64,000 bases of DNA from Tichowtungia aerotolerans (GTDB lineage: Bacteria; Verrucomicrobiota; Kiritimatiellia; Kiritimatiellales; Tichowtungiaceae). The notes below the pieces were generated by a model. That model saw only the letters and a program-made list of their open reading frames with translations. It had not been told where the DNA came from and made no database searches. The stretch is taken from contig NZ_CP047593.1 of assembly GCF_009905215.1 (NCBI RefSeq), positions 2,236,900 to 2,300,899 on the forward strand, written 5' to 3'. Position 1 is the first letter of the stretch; every line of letters starts with the position of its first letter. Below, piece after piece: positions 1-8,286 of the stretch. A program made the translations under genes and the position numbers.

Positions 1-1110
1 GTGTTTGAGCCGCGTGTTCCGGTGATTGAAAATGACATTATCGGCAATCCGGACATGGTGATGATGGTCACCAATGCTCTTTTGATTTTTGACCGGGTCA
101 ACCAAACGGTGAAAGTGCTGTCGAATGCGTATGTGGATGACGACGCGAATGCGGCGTATGATGCGGCCGTGGCGGATATTGATGAACTGTGCGAAGCGCT
201 TCAGCAGCCGGTTCAGCGGGTGCTGATTGATGCGCACCAGGATGTCGAACAGATGATTCCTGAATCGAATATGACGCTTCCGGAATATCGTCAGATGATT
301 GAAACGGGAAAAGAGTATATTCGCGCCGGAGATATTATTCAGGTGGTGCTATCCCAGCGTTTTGAAGTGGAAAACCACGCCGACTCGCTGGATGTTTACC
401 GTGCACTGCGGGCGATTAATCCTTCTCCTTACATGTTCTGCCTTGATTTGGGCGAAAGTGCACTGGTCGGCTCGTCGCCGGAAGTGCATGTCCGCTGTGA
501 GGATCGTCGGGTCGAGCTGCGTCCGATCGCCGGAACCCGTCCGCGCGGAAAAACCGAAGAAGAGGATGTGGCACTGGAAACAGAGCTGCTGGCGGATCCG
601 AAGGAAATCGCTGAGCATGTAATGCTGGTCGATCTGGGCCGCAATGATGTCGGCCGCGTCTGTGAATTCAATACGGTCGGTGTGCCGGAGCAGATGATTA
701 TTGAGCGTTACAGCCATGTGATGCACATCGTTTCCGATGTGACCGGGACACTGCTTCCGGAACATGACGCCTATGATGTGATGAAAGCAACGTTCCCCGC
801 AGGAACCGTCAGCGGTGCACCCAAAATCCGGGCCATGGAAATTATCGCTGAGCTCGAAAAAACCAAGCGCGGTCCATATGCCGGTGCGGTTGGGTACTTC
901 AGTTTCGACGGTAACCTCGATTCCTGTATCACCATTCGCACGGTGGTGCTGGACAAGGATAAAGCCTATGTACAGGCGGGTGGCGGCATCGTCGCCGATT
1001 CGGTGCCGGAAACCGAATACTGGGAAACCCGCAACAAAGCCGGAGCGGTTCTGAAAGCTCTTTCTCTGGCCAGGCATTATGCGGCAGCCCGGGAAAGGGG
1101 AAACAAATGA
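1..1110 (+). CDS. trpE: Anthranilate synthase component I, 5' truncated by the window edge
   Basis: Converts chorismate plus ammonia or glutamine nitrogen to anthranilate, the first committed step of tryptophan synthesis. The visible 369 residues are the C-terminal chorismate-binding domain: GTRPRG near residue 177, the [10 protein letters not shown] segment near 211, [11 protein letters not shown] near 265 and the terminal [11 protein letters not shown] region. The family is about 490-510 residues, so roughly 130 N-terminal residues lie upstream of base 1 and the GTG at base 1 is probably internal. The stop overlaps the trpG start as ATGA, indicating translational coupling. PabB or menaquinone-type chorismate enzymes are alternatives; the trpG partner and DIIGNPDM-type N-terminal text favour TrpE. 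Confidence 0.93.
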   Translation: MFEPRVPVIENDIIGNPDMVMMVTNALLIFDRVNQTVKVLSNAYVDDDANAAYDAAVADIDELCEALQQPVQRVLIDAHQDVEQMIPESNMTLPEYRQMIETGKEYIRAGDIIQVVLSQRFEVENHADSLDVYRALRAINPSPYMFCLDLGESALVGSSPEVHVRCEDRRVELRPIAGTRPRGKTEEEDVALETELLADPKEIAEHVMLVDLGRNDVGRVCEFNTVGVPEQMIIERYSHVMHIVSDVTGTLLPEHDAYDVMKATFPAGTVSGAPKIRAMEIIAELEKTKRGPYAGAVGYFSFDGNLDSCITIRTVVLDKDKAYVQAGGGIVADSVPETEYWETRNKAGAVLKALSLARHYAAARERGNK

Positions 1111-1670
1111 TCCTTATCATCGATAACTACGATTCTTTTACTTACAATCTCGTGCAGTATCTGGGCGAGCTGGGCGCGGAAATGAAGATTTTCCGCAACG
1201 ATAAGATTACCGTGGCGGAAGCTGTTGCTCTCAAACCGGATAAAGTGATGGTCAGTCCCGGTCCGTGTTCGCCGAAAGAGGCCGGTATATCCTGCGAGAT
1301 TATTCGCGAGTTCGGGCATCGTGTGCCGCTGCTTGGCGTCTGCCTCGGACACCAGTCTATCGGCGATGTGTACGGCGGCAAAGTGGTTCGGGCCGAACGC
1401 CTGATGCACGGCAAGGTTTCTCCGATTCTGCATCAAGGTGAGAGCGTCTTCAAAGGACTCCCCAGTCCGTTTAATGCCACACGGTACCATTCTCTGATTG
1501 TTGAGCGTGAGAGCCTGCCGTCCTGTCTGAAAATCACGGCGGAAACCGCTGAAGGCGAAATTATGGGCCTGCAGCATACAGAATTCCCGGTTCACGGAGT
1601 CCAGTTCCATCCGGAATCCATCCTGACCGAAAACGGCAAGCAGCTTCTTCAGAACTTTCTGGATTTGTAA
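1107..1670 (+). CDS. trpG: Anthranilate/aminodeoxychorismate synthase glutamine amidotransferase
   Basis: Class I glutamine amidotransferase subunit that releases ammonia from glutamine for TrpE and possibly PabB. The 187-residue length is normal. The start [19 protein letters not shown] is the family signature; the nucleophile Cys lies in [10 protein letters not shown] near residue 79 and the catalytic His/Glu in FHPESILTE near 171. It overlaps trpE by 4 bp and ends one base from the convergent pterin dehydratase gene. In many bacteria one protein serves both tryptophan and folate synthesis; the sequence alone does not separate TrpG from PabA, but position after trpE supports TrpG. Confidence 0.94.
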   Translation: MILIIDNYDSFTYNLVQYLGELGAEMKIFRNDKITVAEAVALKPDKVMVSPGPCSPKEAGISCEIIREFGHRVPLLGVCLGHQSIGDVYGGKVVRAERLMHGKVSPILHQGESVFKGLPSPFNATRYHSLIVERESLPSCLKITAETAEGEIMGLQHTEFPVHGVQFHPESILTENGKQLLQNFLDL

Positions 1671-1671
1671 T

Positions 1672-2004
1672 TCAGAACAGTTCGTCGGTTTTTGCGGCCA
1701 TGATGAAATCATTCATGTGCAGCCCGCCGATTTTATGCGTCCACCATTGCACCGTCACTTTTCCCCATTCTGTGAGAATGGCGGGGTGATGGTTGTTTTC
1801 TTCAGCCAGTTTGCCGACGCGATTGGTGAAGTCGAGCGCCCCGGCGAAATCAGGAAATTTAAAAACGCGCTCAAGCCGTTTCATCCCCTCCTGTTCGACA
1901 ATGTTCCAGTCAGGGATCAGTTTGTTGAGTTTGTCGGCATCCTCGTGTGTAACCAGAGGAGCGCCCGTCAGACAGGCTTCGCATTTCATGCCGTGCAGTT
2001 CCAT
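1672..2004 (-). CDS. phhB: 4a-hydroxytetrahydrobiopterin dehydratase (pterin-4a-carbinolamine dehydratase)
   Basis: Dehydrates 4a-hydroxytetrahydropterin; in bacteria it recycles the cofactor of aromatic amino acid hydroxylases or takes part in related pterin chemistry. The 110-residue product carries the diagnostic [16 protein letters not shown] stretch near residue 69 followed by [11 protein letters not shown] and [13 protein letters not shown] at the C-terminus. The start at 2004 is chosen because GGGAGG lies a few bases upstream; a longer in-frame start at 2046 has no such site. The N-terminal CEAC pair is unusual for the fold but seen in some members. The promoter side holds a perfect copy of the 19-bp palindrome at 2039-2057. 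Confidence 0.9.
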   Translation of the reverse strand: MELHGMKCEACLTGAPLVTHEDADKLNKLIPDWNIVEQEGMKRLERVFKFPDFAGALDFTNRVGKLAEENNHHPAILTEWGKVTVQWWTHKIGGLHMNDFIMAAKTDELF

Positions 2005-2038
2005 GGTTTCCTCCCTGTTTTTCAAGAAGCATAACAGA

Positions 2039-2057
2039 TTTTCCAAGCATTGGAAAA
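2039..2057. repeat. 19-bp interspersed palindrome, both arms perfect, intergenic
   Basis: TTTTCCAA-GCA-TTGGAAAA, 35 bp upstream of the pterin dehydratase start codon. Both 8-bp arms match perfectly. It lies where an operator or promoter element would sit. The same unit recurs across the window. Confidence 0.85.
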
Positions 2058-2305
2058 TGAAACCAGATCAGGCATTTGTAATGCCTGAAAAGTTCATTAG
2101 TCCAGCCACTTAATTCATGGAGAAGATATCGTGAGATCCAGTTTTCAGGGTGAACATCAGCAGTCTTTTTTTCATCGGAATGCCAAGCATTTCCGTTCTC
2201 CCCCTAGGGGGGAGACGCGCCGCGAACACCGCAGGCGCTAAACTGTACGGACGCTGTTCGTTATAGTCAACCCTCTCCGGTGATGCCGCTGCAATCACCG
2301 GAACT
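2058..2305. other. Gene-poor interval downstream of the Rnk operon
   Basis: No convincing gene. A possible TTG-started 71-codon frame on the minus strand (2110-2325) overlaps the rnk-like 3' end and has no recognisable features. A C/G-rich inverted repeat, TCTCCCCC-TA-GGGGGGAGA, sits at about 2197-2215 and could fold when transcribed; it has no T-tract on the minus strand. Confidence 0.4.
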
Positions 2306-2761
2306 TTATGGATATACGGATTCAAGCTGATCTCTTTTTTTCATATTGCTATATGTTATGTTGTGTTCCGGTTGAAACAGAACTTCTTCAATGCGCAGGC
2401 GACAGGTTCCCTCGGGCAGGGGCCATTCGATGTGCTGACCAACCCGGCTGCCTAACAAGGCCATTCCCAGCGGGGCCAATACGTTGATTCGGTCATCTAC
2501 CGTCTTTTTCTGGTTTGGCCAGGACAGCGTGAAGACATAGCGGTCTCCCATTTCCAGATCAAAGACCTGAACCTGAGAGTCCATGGTTACGACATCTGGG
2601 GGGATATCTTTTTCTGCAACCAGCTGGGCTCGTTCCAGTTCATGACGCAGTTTTTTAAATGCTTCAGAGTCTGCGCCCTGATTGGCGTAATGATGTTCTT
2701 CAACCAGTTCGGTCAGCCGGGCATGGTCCGGCCATGTCATAATGATGGATTCTTCTCTCAT
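2306..2761 (-). CDS. Rnk-like protein with GreA/GreB C-terminal domain (second copy)
   Basis: 151 residues with a short N-terminal helical arm (residues 1-55) and a GreA/GreB-type C-terminal domain (about 58-140), marked by VFDLEMGDRYVFTLSWP and the INVLAPLGMALLGSRVGQ segment. Family knowledge: Rnk binds RNA polymerase near the secondary channel without GreA's cleavage activity because its coiled-coil arm is short. The start at 2761 has AGGAGA five bases upstream. It is the last clear gene of a minus-strand run that includes a paralogue at 3006-3434 and a small basic protein between them. The -24/-12-type promoter upstream of the run probably drives it. Its specific target is not evident. Confidence 0.8.
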   Translation of the reverse strand: MREESIIMTWPDHARLTELVEEHHYANQGADSEAFKKLRHELERAQLVAEKDIPPDVVTMDSQVQVFDLEMGDRYVFTLSWPNQKKTVDDRINVLAPLGMALLGSRVGQHIEWPLPEGTCRLRIEEVLFQPEHNITYSNMKKRDQLESVYP

Positions 2762-2777
2762 TGCGTCTCCTTTGTCG

Positions 2778-2972
2778 TTATACCCAATAGGTTTTGATTC
2801 TCTTTTTAATTCTTCTCAATCTGGCGTGTTGCTTCTGGTGTCTGATTATCCGGATGAGGGATGGAATCAGGCGCGGAATTTTTACGCCGGAAAACGAGGG
2901 AAGCCATCGTGAGTTGCGCGCAGACTGCTCCTGAATCGCCTTTTTATATTTTGAAAGCATATCTGAATACAT
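2778..2972 (-). CDS. Small basic protein between two Rnk-like genes
   Basis: A 64-residue product I do not recognise. It is strongly basic, especially the C-terminal third (about residues 42-62: IRRHQKQHARLRRIKKRIK in part), and has no signal peptide or clear membrane span. An AGGAG site lies six bases before the ATG at 2972. It is 33 bp after the first rnk-like gene and 16 bp before the second, so it is probably co-transcribed with both. The charge suggests nucleic acid or ribosome binding, but that is inference only. Confidence 0.6.
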   Translation of the reverse strand: MYSDMLSKYKKAIQEQSARNSRWLPSFSGVKIPRLIPSLIRIIRHQKQHARLRRIKKRIKTYWV

Positions 2973-3005
2973 TTTCCACTCCTTCGATCTTGTTAGTCAG
3001 ATGTT

Positions 3006-3434
3006 CTATAATTCGTATTGTTTTGCTGTTTCGGGCTGAAAGTTAATCCAGTCGATCCGGGTGATCTGGTGTCCTTCCGGAGATTCCCAGTCGATTATGC
3101 TGCCGGCAGAAAACCCGATAAGAGCGATACCCTGTTCGGAGAGAACAGACAGTTTGCCTTGCAGTTGGTTGGCCTCGCCGGGAAAGACCAGTGTATAATC
3201 CATACTTTTTCCGGAGGTCATGTCGGTCAGCCGGGCGCAGGTGTTCATGGTGAGGATATGGCGCGGGATTGCATGTGACGTGACCACGACGGCACGATTC
3301 AGTTCTGCTTCCAGCTTATTGACCAAAGTAAACGGTTGAAACCCCATGGCCCTGGCGGCTCTCAATAAATCCTGCAAATGAATGTAGTCAGAAAACGTAA
3401 GCGTAATTGTTCTGTTTATTTTTTCGTTTTCCAT
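3006..3434 (-). CDS. Rnk-like protein with GreA/GreB C-terminal domain (first copy)
   Basis: 142 residues with a short helical N-terminus and a GreA/GreB-like C-terminal domain (about 50-130) containing the GKSMDYTLVFPGEAN and LSVLSEQGIALIGFSAG segments. The start at 3434 is chosen for AGGAGG eight bases upstream; a longer frame would begin at 3464, inside the promoter element. A clear -24/-12 (sigma-54) promoter lies at 3464-3482, about 20-30 bp upstream of the start. It heads a small operon with a basic peptide and a second Rnk-like gene. An RNA polymerase secondary-channel role is inferred from the fold. Confidence 0.8.
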   Translation of the reverse strand: MENEKINRTITLTFSDYIHLQDLLRAARAMGFQPFTLVNKLEAELNRAVVVTSHAIPRHILTMNTCARLTDMTSGKSMDYTLVFPGEANQLQGKLSVLSEQGIALIGFSAGSIIDWESPEGHQITRIDWINFQPETAKQYEL

Positions 3435-3463
3435 GATGCGCACCTCCTGATGGCGAATTTTCA

Positions 3464-3482
3464 CTGCAACAGGTATGCCAAG
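3464..3482 (-). promoter_or_regulatory. Sigma-54-type -24/-12 promoter before the Rnk operon
   Basis: Minus strand reads CTTGGCATACCTGTTGCAG. GG and GC elements are separated by exactly 10 bp, as in the consensus TGGCAC-N5-TTGCW. Predicted start of transcription is near 3454. A sigma-54 activator is encoded immediately upstream (3656-4978). Confidence 0.75.
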
Positions 3483-3655
3483 AGGAAGGCCGGAGGGCTT
3501 GAGGCAGGTGCTCGGGGTGCAAGGTGTTCATTGCGAGCGGCTTGACGTGTTCTGCCTTCTGGGTTTTGCGGCGTATGGTTTATGGTAAGACGGAATTCGT
3601 CTGCAGGAACTGAGGCAGATTTCCTCAATCGCAGAAGATTTACGCGATTGTCTTG

Positions 3656-4978
3656 CTACGCTTTGAGTCTGTTTTGAAGCGTTTTTCGGTCAATGCCCAG
3701 AATGGCTGCAGCCCGGGTCTTATTGCCCGCAACACTGGCCAGCACAGTTTGAATGTGTTCTGCTTCCACCTGCGCCAGAGAGCGCCGAACATTTCCGCTT
3801 TGCGAGACAGAAAAACGCATCAGTTCCGGCAGTTCCGGTGCGGTGATCACATCGCTCTCTGTCATCAGCACTAATCGTTGAACCACATTCTCGAGTTCCC
3901 GCACATTGCCGGGCCAGGCATATGTCTGAAACATCTGCAGAACACGATCATCAAACTCCGGTGTCGGCTTCCCCTGTTCTTTGGCGAAGCGGTTGGCAAA
4001 GTGACGAATCAGCAGCGGAATGTCGTCCGTCCTTTCACGCAGGGGCGGAAGACATAGAGGAATTACGTTAATGCGATAGTATAGATCTTCTCGGAATTCA
4101 CCTTTTTCAACCATCGTTTCCAGTCTTTTATTGGTTGCGGCCAGAATCCTCACATCCACTTTGCGCGGTTCGCGTGCCCCAACCATGAATACGACCTTGT
4201 CCTGTAAAACACGCAGCAGAACCGCTTGCATCGCCAAAGTCAGTTCGGCGATCTCATCCAGAAAAATACTGCCGCCCTCTGCGGCCTGGAAAAAGCCGGG
4301 GCGGGATTCATGGGCTCCCGTAAAAGCACCTTTTCTTGCGCCAAATAATTCACTTTCAAGCAGTCCGTCGGGAATTCCGCCGCAATTCACCGGAATGAAC
4401 GGTGCTGAGGCACGGTCGCTGCTGTAATGAACCGCACGGGCGACCAGTTCCTTGCCAGTCCCGCTTTCTCCCAGGATCAATACGGTGGCAGAGCTTTGAG
4501 CCGCTTTCCCAATGTCCCTCCCCAATGCTTTCATCGGTGCCGATTCGCCTAAGATGCCCCGGGCTGCAGACGGAACGGTTCCGTTGCCGGAAGCCGCGCG
4601 GCGAAGCCGAAGCCGTTGGACTGACCGCTGTACCGCCTGCAGCAGTTCTTCATCGGTAAACGGCTTGGCAAGATACTCCTGAGCCCCGGTCTGCATGGCC
4701 GTTACCGCACCGGGAACCGATGCGTAACCGGTAATCATAATAACTTCCGTGTCGGCATGATTTTCCCGGATGTGCCGAATCAGGTCCATTCCGCTGATTT
4801 TCGGCATGCGCAGATCGGTAATGACCAGATCGACCTGTGCCGAATTTAATGTCCGAATGGCTTCTTCCACTCCGGATACCGTTTGCACCGAATATCCGGC
4901 AGAAGTCAGATTGCGCCGGACAACCTCCAGTGTATCCGGAGAATCATCCACGACTAATACATGCTCAGGCTTGTTCAT
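3656..4978 (-). CDS. Sigma-54-dependent response regulator, NtrC/AtoC type
   Basis: 440-residue transcription activator: N-terminal receiver (about 5-120, phosphoacceptor Asp in DLVITDLRMP, conserved Lys in LAKPF), AAA+ sigma-54 interaction domain (about 145-375, Walker A GESGTGKE, intact GAFTGA loop in ARKGAFTGAHES, Walker B GSIFLDE) and a Fis-type helix-turn-helix ending LGIDRKTLQNRLKA. The start at 4978 has GGAG seven bases upstream and overlaps the kinase gene by 14 bp. Intact GAFTGA means it should open sigma-54 promoters. Three such promoter sequences lie close by (3464, 6967, 8103), making them likely targets; the upstream binding sites are not identified. Confidence 0.93.
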   Translation of the reverse strand: MNKPEHVLVVDDSPDTLEVVRRNLTSAGYSVQTVSGVEEAIRTLNSAQVDLVITDLRMPKISGMDLIRHIRENHADTEVIMITGYASVPGAVTAMQTGAQEYLAKPFTDEELLQAVQRSVQRLRLRRAASGNGTVPSAARGILGESAPMKALGRDIGKAAQSSATVLILGESGTGKELVARAVHYSSDRASAPFIPVNCGGIPDGLLESELFGARKGAFTGAHESRPGFFQAAEGGSIFLDEIAELTLAMQAVLLRVLQDKVVFMVGAREPRKVDVRILAATNKRLETMVEKGEFREDLYYRINVIPLCLPPLRERTDDIPLLIRHFANRFAKEQGKPTPEFDDRVLQMFQTYAWPGNVRELENVVQRLVLMTESDVITAPELPELMRFSVSQSGNVRRSLAQVEAEHIQTVLASVAGNKTRAAAILGIDRKTLQNRLKA

Positions 4979-6146
4979 GAGATTCTCCATGAGTGGGCGG
5001 ACGGTGAATAGGCAGTTGAACAGTGACTGCAGTGCCGCAGTCCGGCGTGCTTTCAAGGGAAATAGTTCCCTCATGACCCGTTACAATGCCGTGTACAATC
5101 GACAGGCCGAGTCCCGAACCTTCATTCACATCTTTAGTCGTAAAAAACGGGTCGAAAAGGCGCGGGAGAAGCTCCGGAGCAATTCCGATTCCCTCATCTT
5201 TAACAAGCAGCCGGATCCACGTGCCGTTGCGCGAGGTTTCAATCTTCAACGAGCCGCCATTCGGCATGGCCTGGATTGCGTTTACAACCAGATTGGTCAC
5301 GACTTGCCGAAGCTGCCGGTCATCCGCAATAATTTCCGGAATGTCGGGATCGAGCGCGTAGACGAGCTGAACTCCGGCCGCTGCGCAGCGAGCTCCCCAG
5401 ATTGCCTCGCTGTCGCGGATCAGCCGGTTGAAATCGACCCGCTTATCGCAGGGGGGCGTTTGGCGGGCGAATACCATCAGATGGCGGATAATGTCGCGGG
5501 CATGCAGTGTTGCAGCCTCGATTTTTGAAATATCCGCTCGCGCCTGATCGGGCAGGTCCGGCGTTTTGGCGAGCAGCTGTGCAAATCCGAGGATTCCGCC
5601 TAGCGGTTCGTTGAGCTCATGCGCCACCCCGGCGGCCAGCCGACCGATTGTGGCGAGTCGATCCGCATGGCGCAGCTTTGCACGGAGACGCTCCTGTTCC
5701 GCCGCAGTTTCGCGACGGTCAACAATTAGTCCCACCTGGCGGGCGACTTCCCCCAGCAGCCTGTCTTCTTCTTCGAGAAAAGAGGGAACTGAATCCGGTG
5801 GCAGCGAGGGATATCCGACGGCAACTTCACCCCGGCATTCGCCGCGAACCATGATGGGTTCAATCCGACCCCTGTCGGGGGGCAGCATGGCTCCGCTGCA
5901 GAATTCTGCGCCGTCGAGCATCACTCGCGCTGACGCATTTTTCGACCGCTGCCAGGCAGCAGGAAGCGCTTCGGCAACCCCTTGCAGGATCTCAGGCAGT
6001 GACGCGGCAGGGCGACCTGAAATCTGCGCAATTTCGTAGAGGCAGCTGAGTTCTTTAACCCGCTCTCTGAGCTTGTGCGCGGCACTGCCGGATTTTTTTT
6101 GTGATGTCGTATTCATTGCAATGATGTTACTGAAGGTAGCACACAT
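4965..6146 (-). CDS. Soluble sensor histidine kinase partnered with the NtrC-type regulator
   Basis: 393 residues and no membrane span. A GAF-like sensory region covers about residues 35-165. The DHp domain has the H-box GVAHELNEPLGGILGF near 200, and an HATPase domain follows (N-box NLVVNAIQAM near 290, DEGIGIAPE G1, GSGLGLSIVHGI G2). The kinase ends inside the start of the regulator gene, a typical cognate pair. The start is uncertain: 6146 and 6116 are both ATG and neither has a good Shine-Dalgarno site. The lack of membrane segments points to a cytoplasmic signal. It begins 32 bp after the UPF0316 gene, so it may belong to the same transcript. Confidence 0.9.
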   Translation of the reverse strand: MCATFSNIIAMNTTSQKKSGSAAHKLRERVKELSCLYEIAQISGRPAASLPEILQGVAEALPAAWQRSKNASARVMLDGAEFCSGAMLPPDRGRIEPIMVRGECRGEVAVGYPSLPPDSVPSFLEEEDRLLGEVARQVGLIVDRRETAAEQERLRAKLRHADRLATIGRLAAGVAHELNEPLGGILGFAQLLAKTPDLPDQARADISKIEAATLHARDIIRHLMVFARQTPPCDKRVDFNRLIRDSEAIWGARCAAAGVQLVYALDPDIPEIIADDRQLRQVVTNLVVNAIQAMPNGGSLKIETSRNGTWIRLLVKDEGIGIAPELLPRLFDPFFTTKDVNEGSGLGLSIVHGIVTGHEGTISLESTPDCGTAVTVQLPIHRPPTHGESHEQA

Positions 6147-6178
6147 AAATGGCTTGTCTATAGGTTCCAGACCGGCCG

Positions 6179-6742
6179 TTATTTCCCAAGGCGCAATGCC
6201 GGAAAGCCTCGGACGGGCATGGAAGGATGAATCCCCTCCCGTGTCAAGCGCACATCTTCAACGGTGTAAAAGACCTTGTGATGGTATTTCCGGACTGAGT
6301 TTAAAATCTTCGTCAGCTTTCTGCGTCGAACCACGGTGAACAAAATCGCAATCCGTCCTGTTGATCCCTCTCCATCCACCTGTGTGACACCAAAACCTTG
6401 TTGGCGCAAGATCTGTGCGAATTCGTTAGGATCTTTGCCGGGGATCATGCGTACCAGCACAAAGCCCATGGCGATCCATCGCTCAATACAGATCCCTACA
6501 TACGCACCCAGCGCATATCCTGCGGGATACGCGATAAAACAAATCCAGTTATCCAGGTTCGACATAATCTGGGACACAGCCAGCAGCCAGACTAAAACCT
6601 CGAAAAAACCGGTGAGTGGAGCCAGCAGCTGATGTCCGCGAGCAACAAAAATAACCCGCAATGTTCCCAAGCTGACATCCACCGTTCGTGCCAGCAGAAT
6701 AAACAGCGGCAGAACCCACCACGATTCTTTTAGCGCCTCCAT
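6179..6742 (-). CDS. UPF0316 / DUF2179-type membrane protein
   Basis: 187 residues: an N-terminal membrane part with about three spans (PLFILLARTVDVSLGTLRVI..., EVLVWLLAVSQIM..., FIAYPAGYALGAYVG...) and a soluble C-terminal domain (about 105-170) of the DUF2179 type, found in membrane proteins of unknown function. The RTVDVSLGTLR motif near residue 20 is characteristic of UPF0316. A longer frame begins with TTG at 6787, inside a perfect hairpin at 6764-6790, so the ATG at 6742 is preferred although it lacks a clear ribosome-binding site. It lies between the small basic peptide gene and the kinase. Confidence 0.75.
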   Translation of the reverse strand: MEALKESWWVLPLFILLARTVDVSLGTLRVIFVARGHQLLAPLTGFFEVLVWLLAVSQIMSNLDNWICFIAYPAGYALGAYVGICIERWIAMGFVLVRMIPGKDPNEFAQILRQQGFGVTQVDGEGSTGRIAILFTVVRRRKLTKILNSVRKYHHKVFYTVEDVRLTREGIHPSMPVRGFPALRLGK

Positions 6743-6763
6743 ACAATGATCAATATGTAAGCC

Positions 6764-6790
6764 CCTTTGCCGCAGAAGGTGCGGCAAAGG
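6764..6790. terminator. Perfect 11-bp hairpin between the small peptide gene and the UPF0316 gene
   Basis: CCTTTGCCGCA-GAAGG-TGCGGCAAAGG. It starts 12 bp after the stop of the peptide gene (minus strand). There is no long T-tract on the minus strand, so it may attenuate transcription or stabilise RNA rather than terminate fully. Confidence 0.6.
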
Positions 6791-6801
6791 AGACTCTTTT
6801 G

Positions 6802-6915
6802 TTAACGGGTAACCAGACGCCCGGCGACAATTCCTGCTTTCTCACGCTGAATGCGTTTTTTTTCCTTCAACGTCAATTTGGGCTTTTTACGAGTCTCTTT
6901 CTGTTTCTTCGGCAT
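6802..6915 (-). CDS. 37-residue highly basic peptide related to the N-terminus of the next membrane protein
   Basis: A very short gene beginning MPKKQKETRKKPKLTLKEKK and ending GIVAGRLVTR. About 14 of 37 residues are Lys or Arg. AGGAGG lies five bases upstream of the ATG at 6915, and a near-consensus sigma-54 promoter (6967-6984) stands about 50 bp upstream, so expression is likely. The sequence aligns with the first 27 residues of the protein at 7237-8052 (MSNKKKDTRKNQLILNSKR...), implying a shared origin. I do not know its function; charge suggests RNA or ribosome binding. Confidence 0.65.
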   Translation of the reverse strand: MPKKQKETRKKPKLTLKEKKRIQREKAGIVAGRLVTR

Positions 6916-6966
6916 AGCATCCTCCTTTCAATGTACTAGATCGCTATCCATACTTGCCGTCGCTCA

Positions 6967-6984
6967 TTGCAACAAGCATGCCAA
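6967..6984 (-). promoter_or_regulatory. Sigma-54-type -24/-12 promoter before the 37-residue peptide gene
   Basis: Minus strand reads TTGGCATGCTTGTTGCAA; GG and GC are 10 bp apart. It closely matches the consensus and the element at 3464-3482. Predicted transcription start is near 6957, leaving a leader of about 40 nt. Confidence 0.78.
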
Positions 6985-7236
6985 CGGGAGGGGGGCGAAG
7001 ATTGCTGCGAACGGCAGGATGTCTTAAACTCTATTGAGCAGGTGGCCGCGAAACAGAATCATAAAAACAGTTCCTGAACCCGTGTATTGTGAACACGGAC
7101 AATAGCCCTGAAATATCGGGAAAAATTACCCGCTGCGACGTATTTCCCCGCCGGGCTGTTGTCGGAAACGCAAGCTCTATAAGAATAAACATTGATGAGT
7201 GGGGCTCATCCTTTAGATCGTGCAGAAGCATGGACG

Positions 7237-8052
7237 TCAGCCCGTGGAGCGTTTCTTTAGAACAAAGTTGAATGCCCCATAGGCGATAAAGACATAACCA
7301 AACAGTTCCAGCCCTTCCTGCAAAGCGCCTTTAAAAACAGGGGGGCATGTGAAATGATTCCAAATCAGTGTTCCGCTGCCAAAAATACGACTGAATACCA
7401 AAACAACAATCAAACCGAATACAATATACGAAGAAAGTTTTGATTCTAAAAAATACAACATGGGTTTAAGTACTGTGTTTTTATGATGATTCATAACATA
7501 GGCAATGCAGGATATAGATAACAGGATCGCAGGCCAGACCCAGAAACCATGCCTGACATGATCAAAGGCCCAGTCCATCTCACGTACAAACATGCTGCCA
7601 AAGAAGCCTGCTGCTAAAACAAAAAATCCTTTTGAGTCATTATGTTTTCTGGAGCCGTACGCAAACAGGGAGATGGATAAAAACAGCAATGAGGCTTGAG
7701 TTAACTCAGTTAATGATCGTTCTGAAACGCCATCTTCAAATATAAGAAGGTCCAGTATGATGCATACAGGCGCTAAAAGTGTTAATAATGAAAGGAACAA
7801 AACTTGTCCAATGCCAGACAGGATTTTAATAACAATCGTGTCATAGATCTGATCTTGTTCCCGGAACTCTTCTTGAGAAGAGCTGTGGTCAAGTGGTGTT
7901 GAATTTTTAATCAAATTTATCTCCTGTAGTTCAATCTTATGGTGGCTGGACGCTGTCTTTCCGGAAAGAATAAGCAGACCTTTTTTATGCTGAATGCGTT
8001 TTGAGTTCAAAATCAATTGGTTTTTACGAGTGTCCTTCTTTTTATTCGACAT
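7237..8052 (-). CDS. Polytopic membrane protein with basic N-terminal tail, unknown function
   Basis: 271 residues. Residues 1-85 are hydrophilic and basic at the start (MSNKKKDTRKNQLILNSKR), the part resembling the 37-residue peptide at 6802-6915. After that come about six membrane spans between residues 90 and 265, with conserved-looking polar motifs FVREMDWAFDH near 160 and LQEGLELFGYVF near 245. I do not recognise a named family. A sigma-54-type promoter at 8103-8120 precedes it by about 50 bp; the ribosome-binding site is weak. Shared promoter type and shared N-terminus tie it to the peptide gene downstream. Confidence 0.7.
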   Translation of the reverse strand: MSNKKKDTRKNQLILNSKRIQHKKGLLILSGKTASSHHKIELQEINLIKNSTPLDHSSSQEEFREQDQIYDTIVIKILSGIGQVLFLSLLTLLAPVCIILDLLIFEDGVSERSLTELTQASLLFLSISLFAYGSRKHNDSKGFFVLAAGFFGSMFVREMDWAFDHVRHGFWVWPAILLSISCIAYVMNHHKNTVLKPMLYFLESKLSSYIVFGLIVVLVFSRIFGSGTLIWNHFTCPPVFKGALQEGLELFGYVFIAYGAFNFVLKKRSTG

Positions 8053-8102
8053 AGTGTTCTTTCCCCAGTGTCATAAATGACTATTCATGATTGTTGCCTG
8101 TT

Positions 8103-8120
8103 ATGCAGTAAGTATGCCAG
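8103..8120 (-). promoter_or_regulatory. Sigma-54-type -24/-12 promoter before the membrane protein gene
   Basis: Minus strand reads CTGGCATACTTACTGCAT; GG and GC are 10 bp apart. It is the weakest of the three (CTGC instead of TTGC at -12). Predicted start is near 8093. Confidence 0.62.
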
Positions 8121-8286
8121 CGAGGACTGACAAGGGTCTCTGCAAAAAGTTCTCAGGAGGAACCAGAAAAAGCTATGTTGAAGCAACAGAGCTTCGATGC
8201 GCCTGCTCCGCCGCCGCAGCATCACCCCGCGCGTGGGGTGGTGGCCGTACCGTTGAGTGGTTGGAGTCAGAGGGGACGGGGGAGCA

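Noticed and set aside
2110-2325. 71-codon frame downstream of the Rnk operon
   Set aside because: TTG start inside the rnk-like 3' end, weak ribosome-binding site, no recognisable features.
3483-3655. Enhancer dyads for the sigma-54 activator
   Set aside because: Similar short tracts (ATTGCGAGCGGC here; ATTGCTGCGAACGGC near 7000) stand upstream of two promoters, but the match is loose and not seen at the third.
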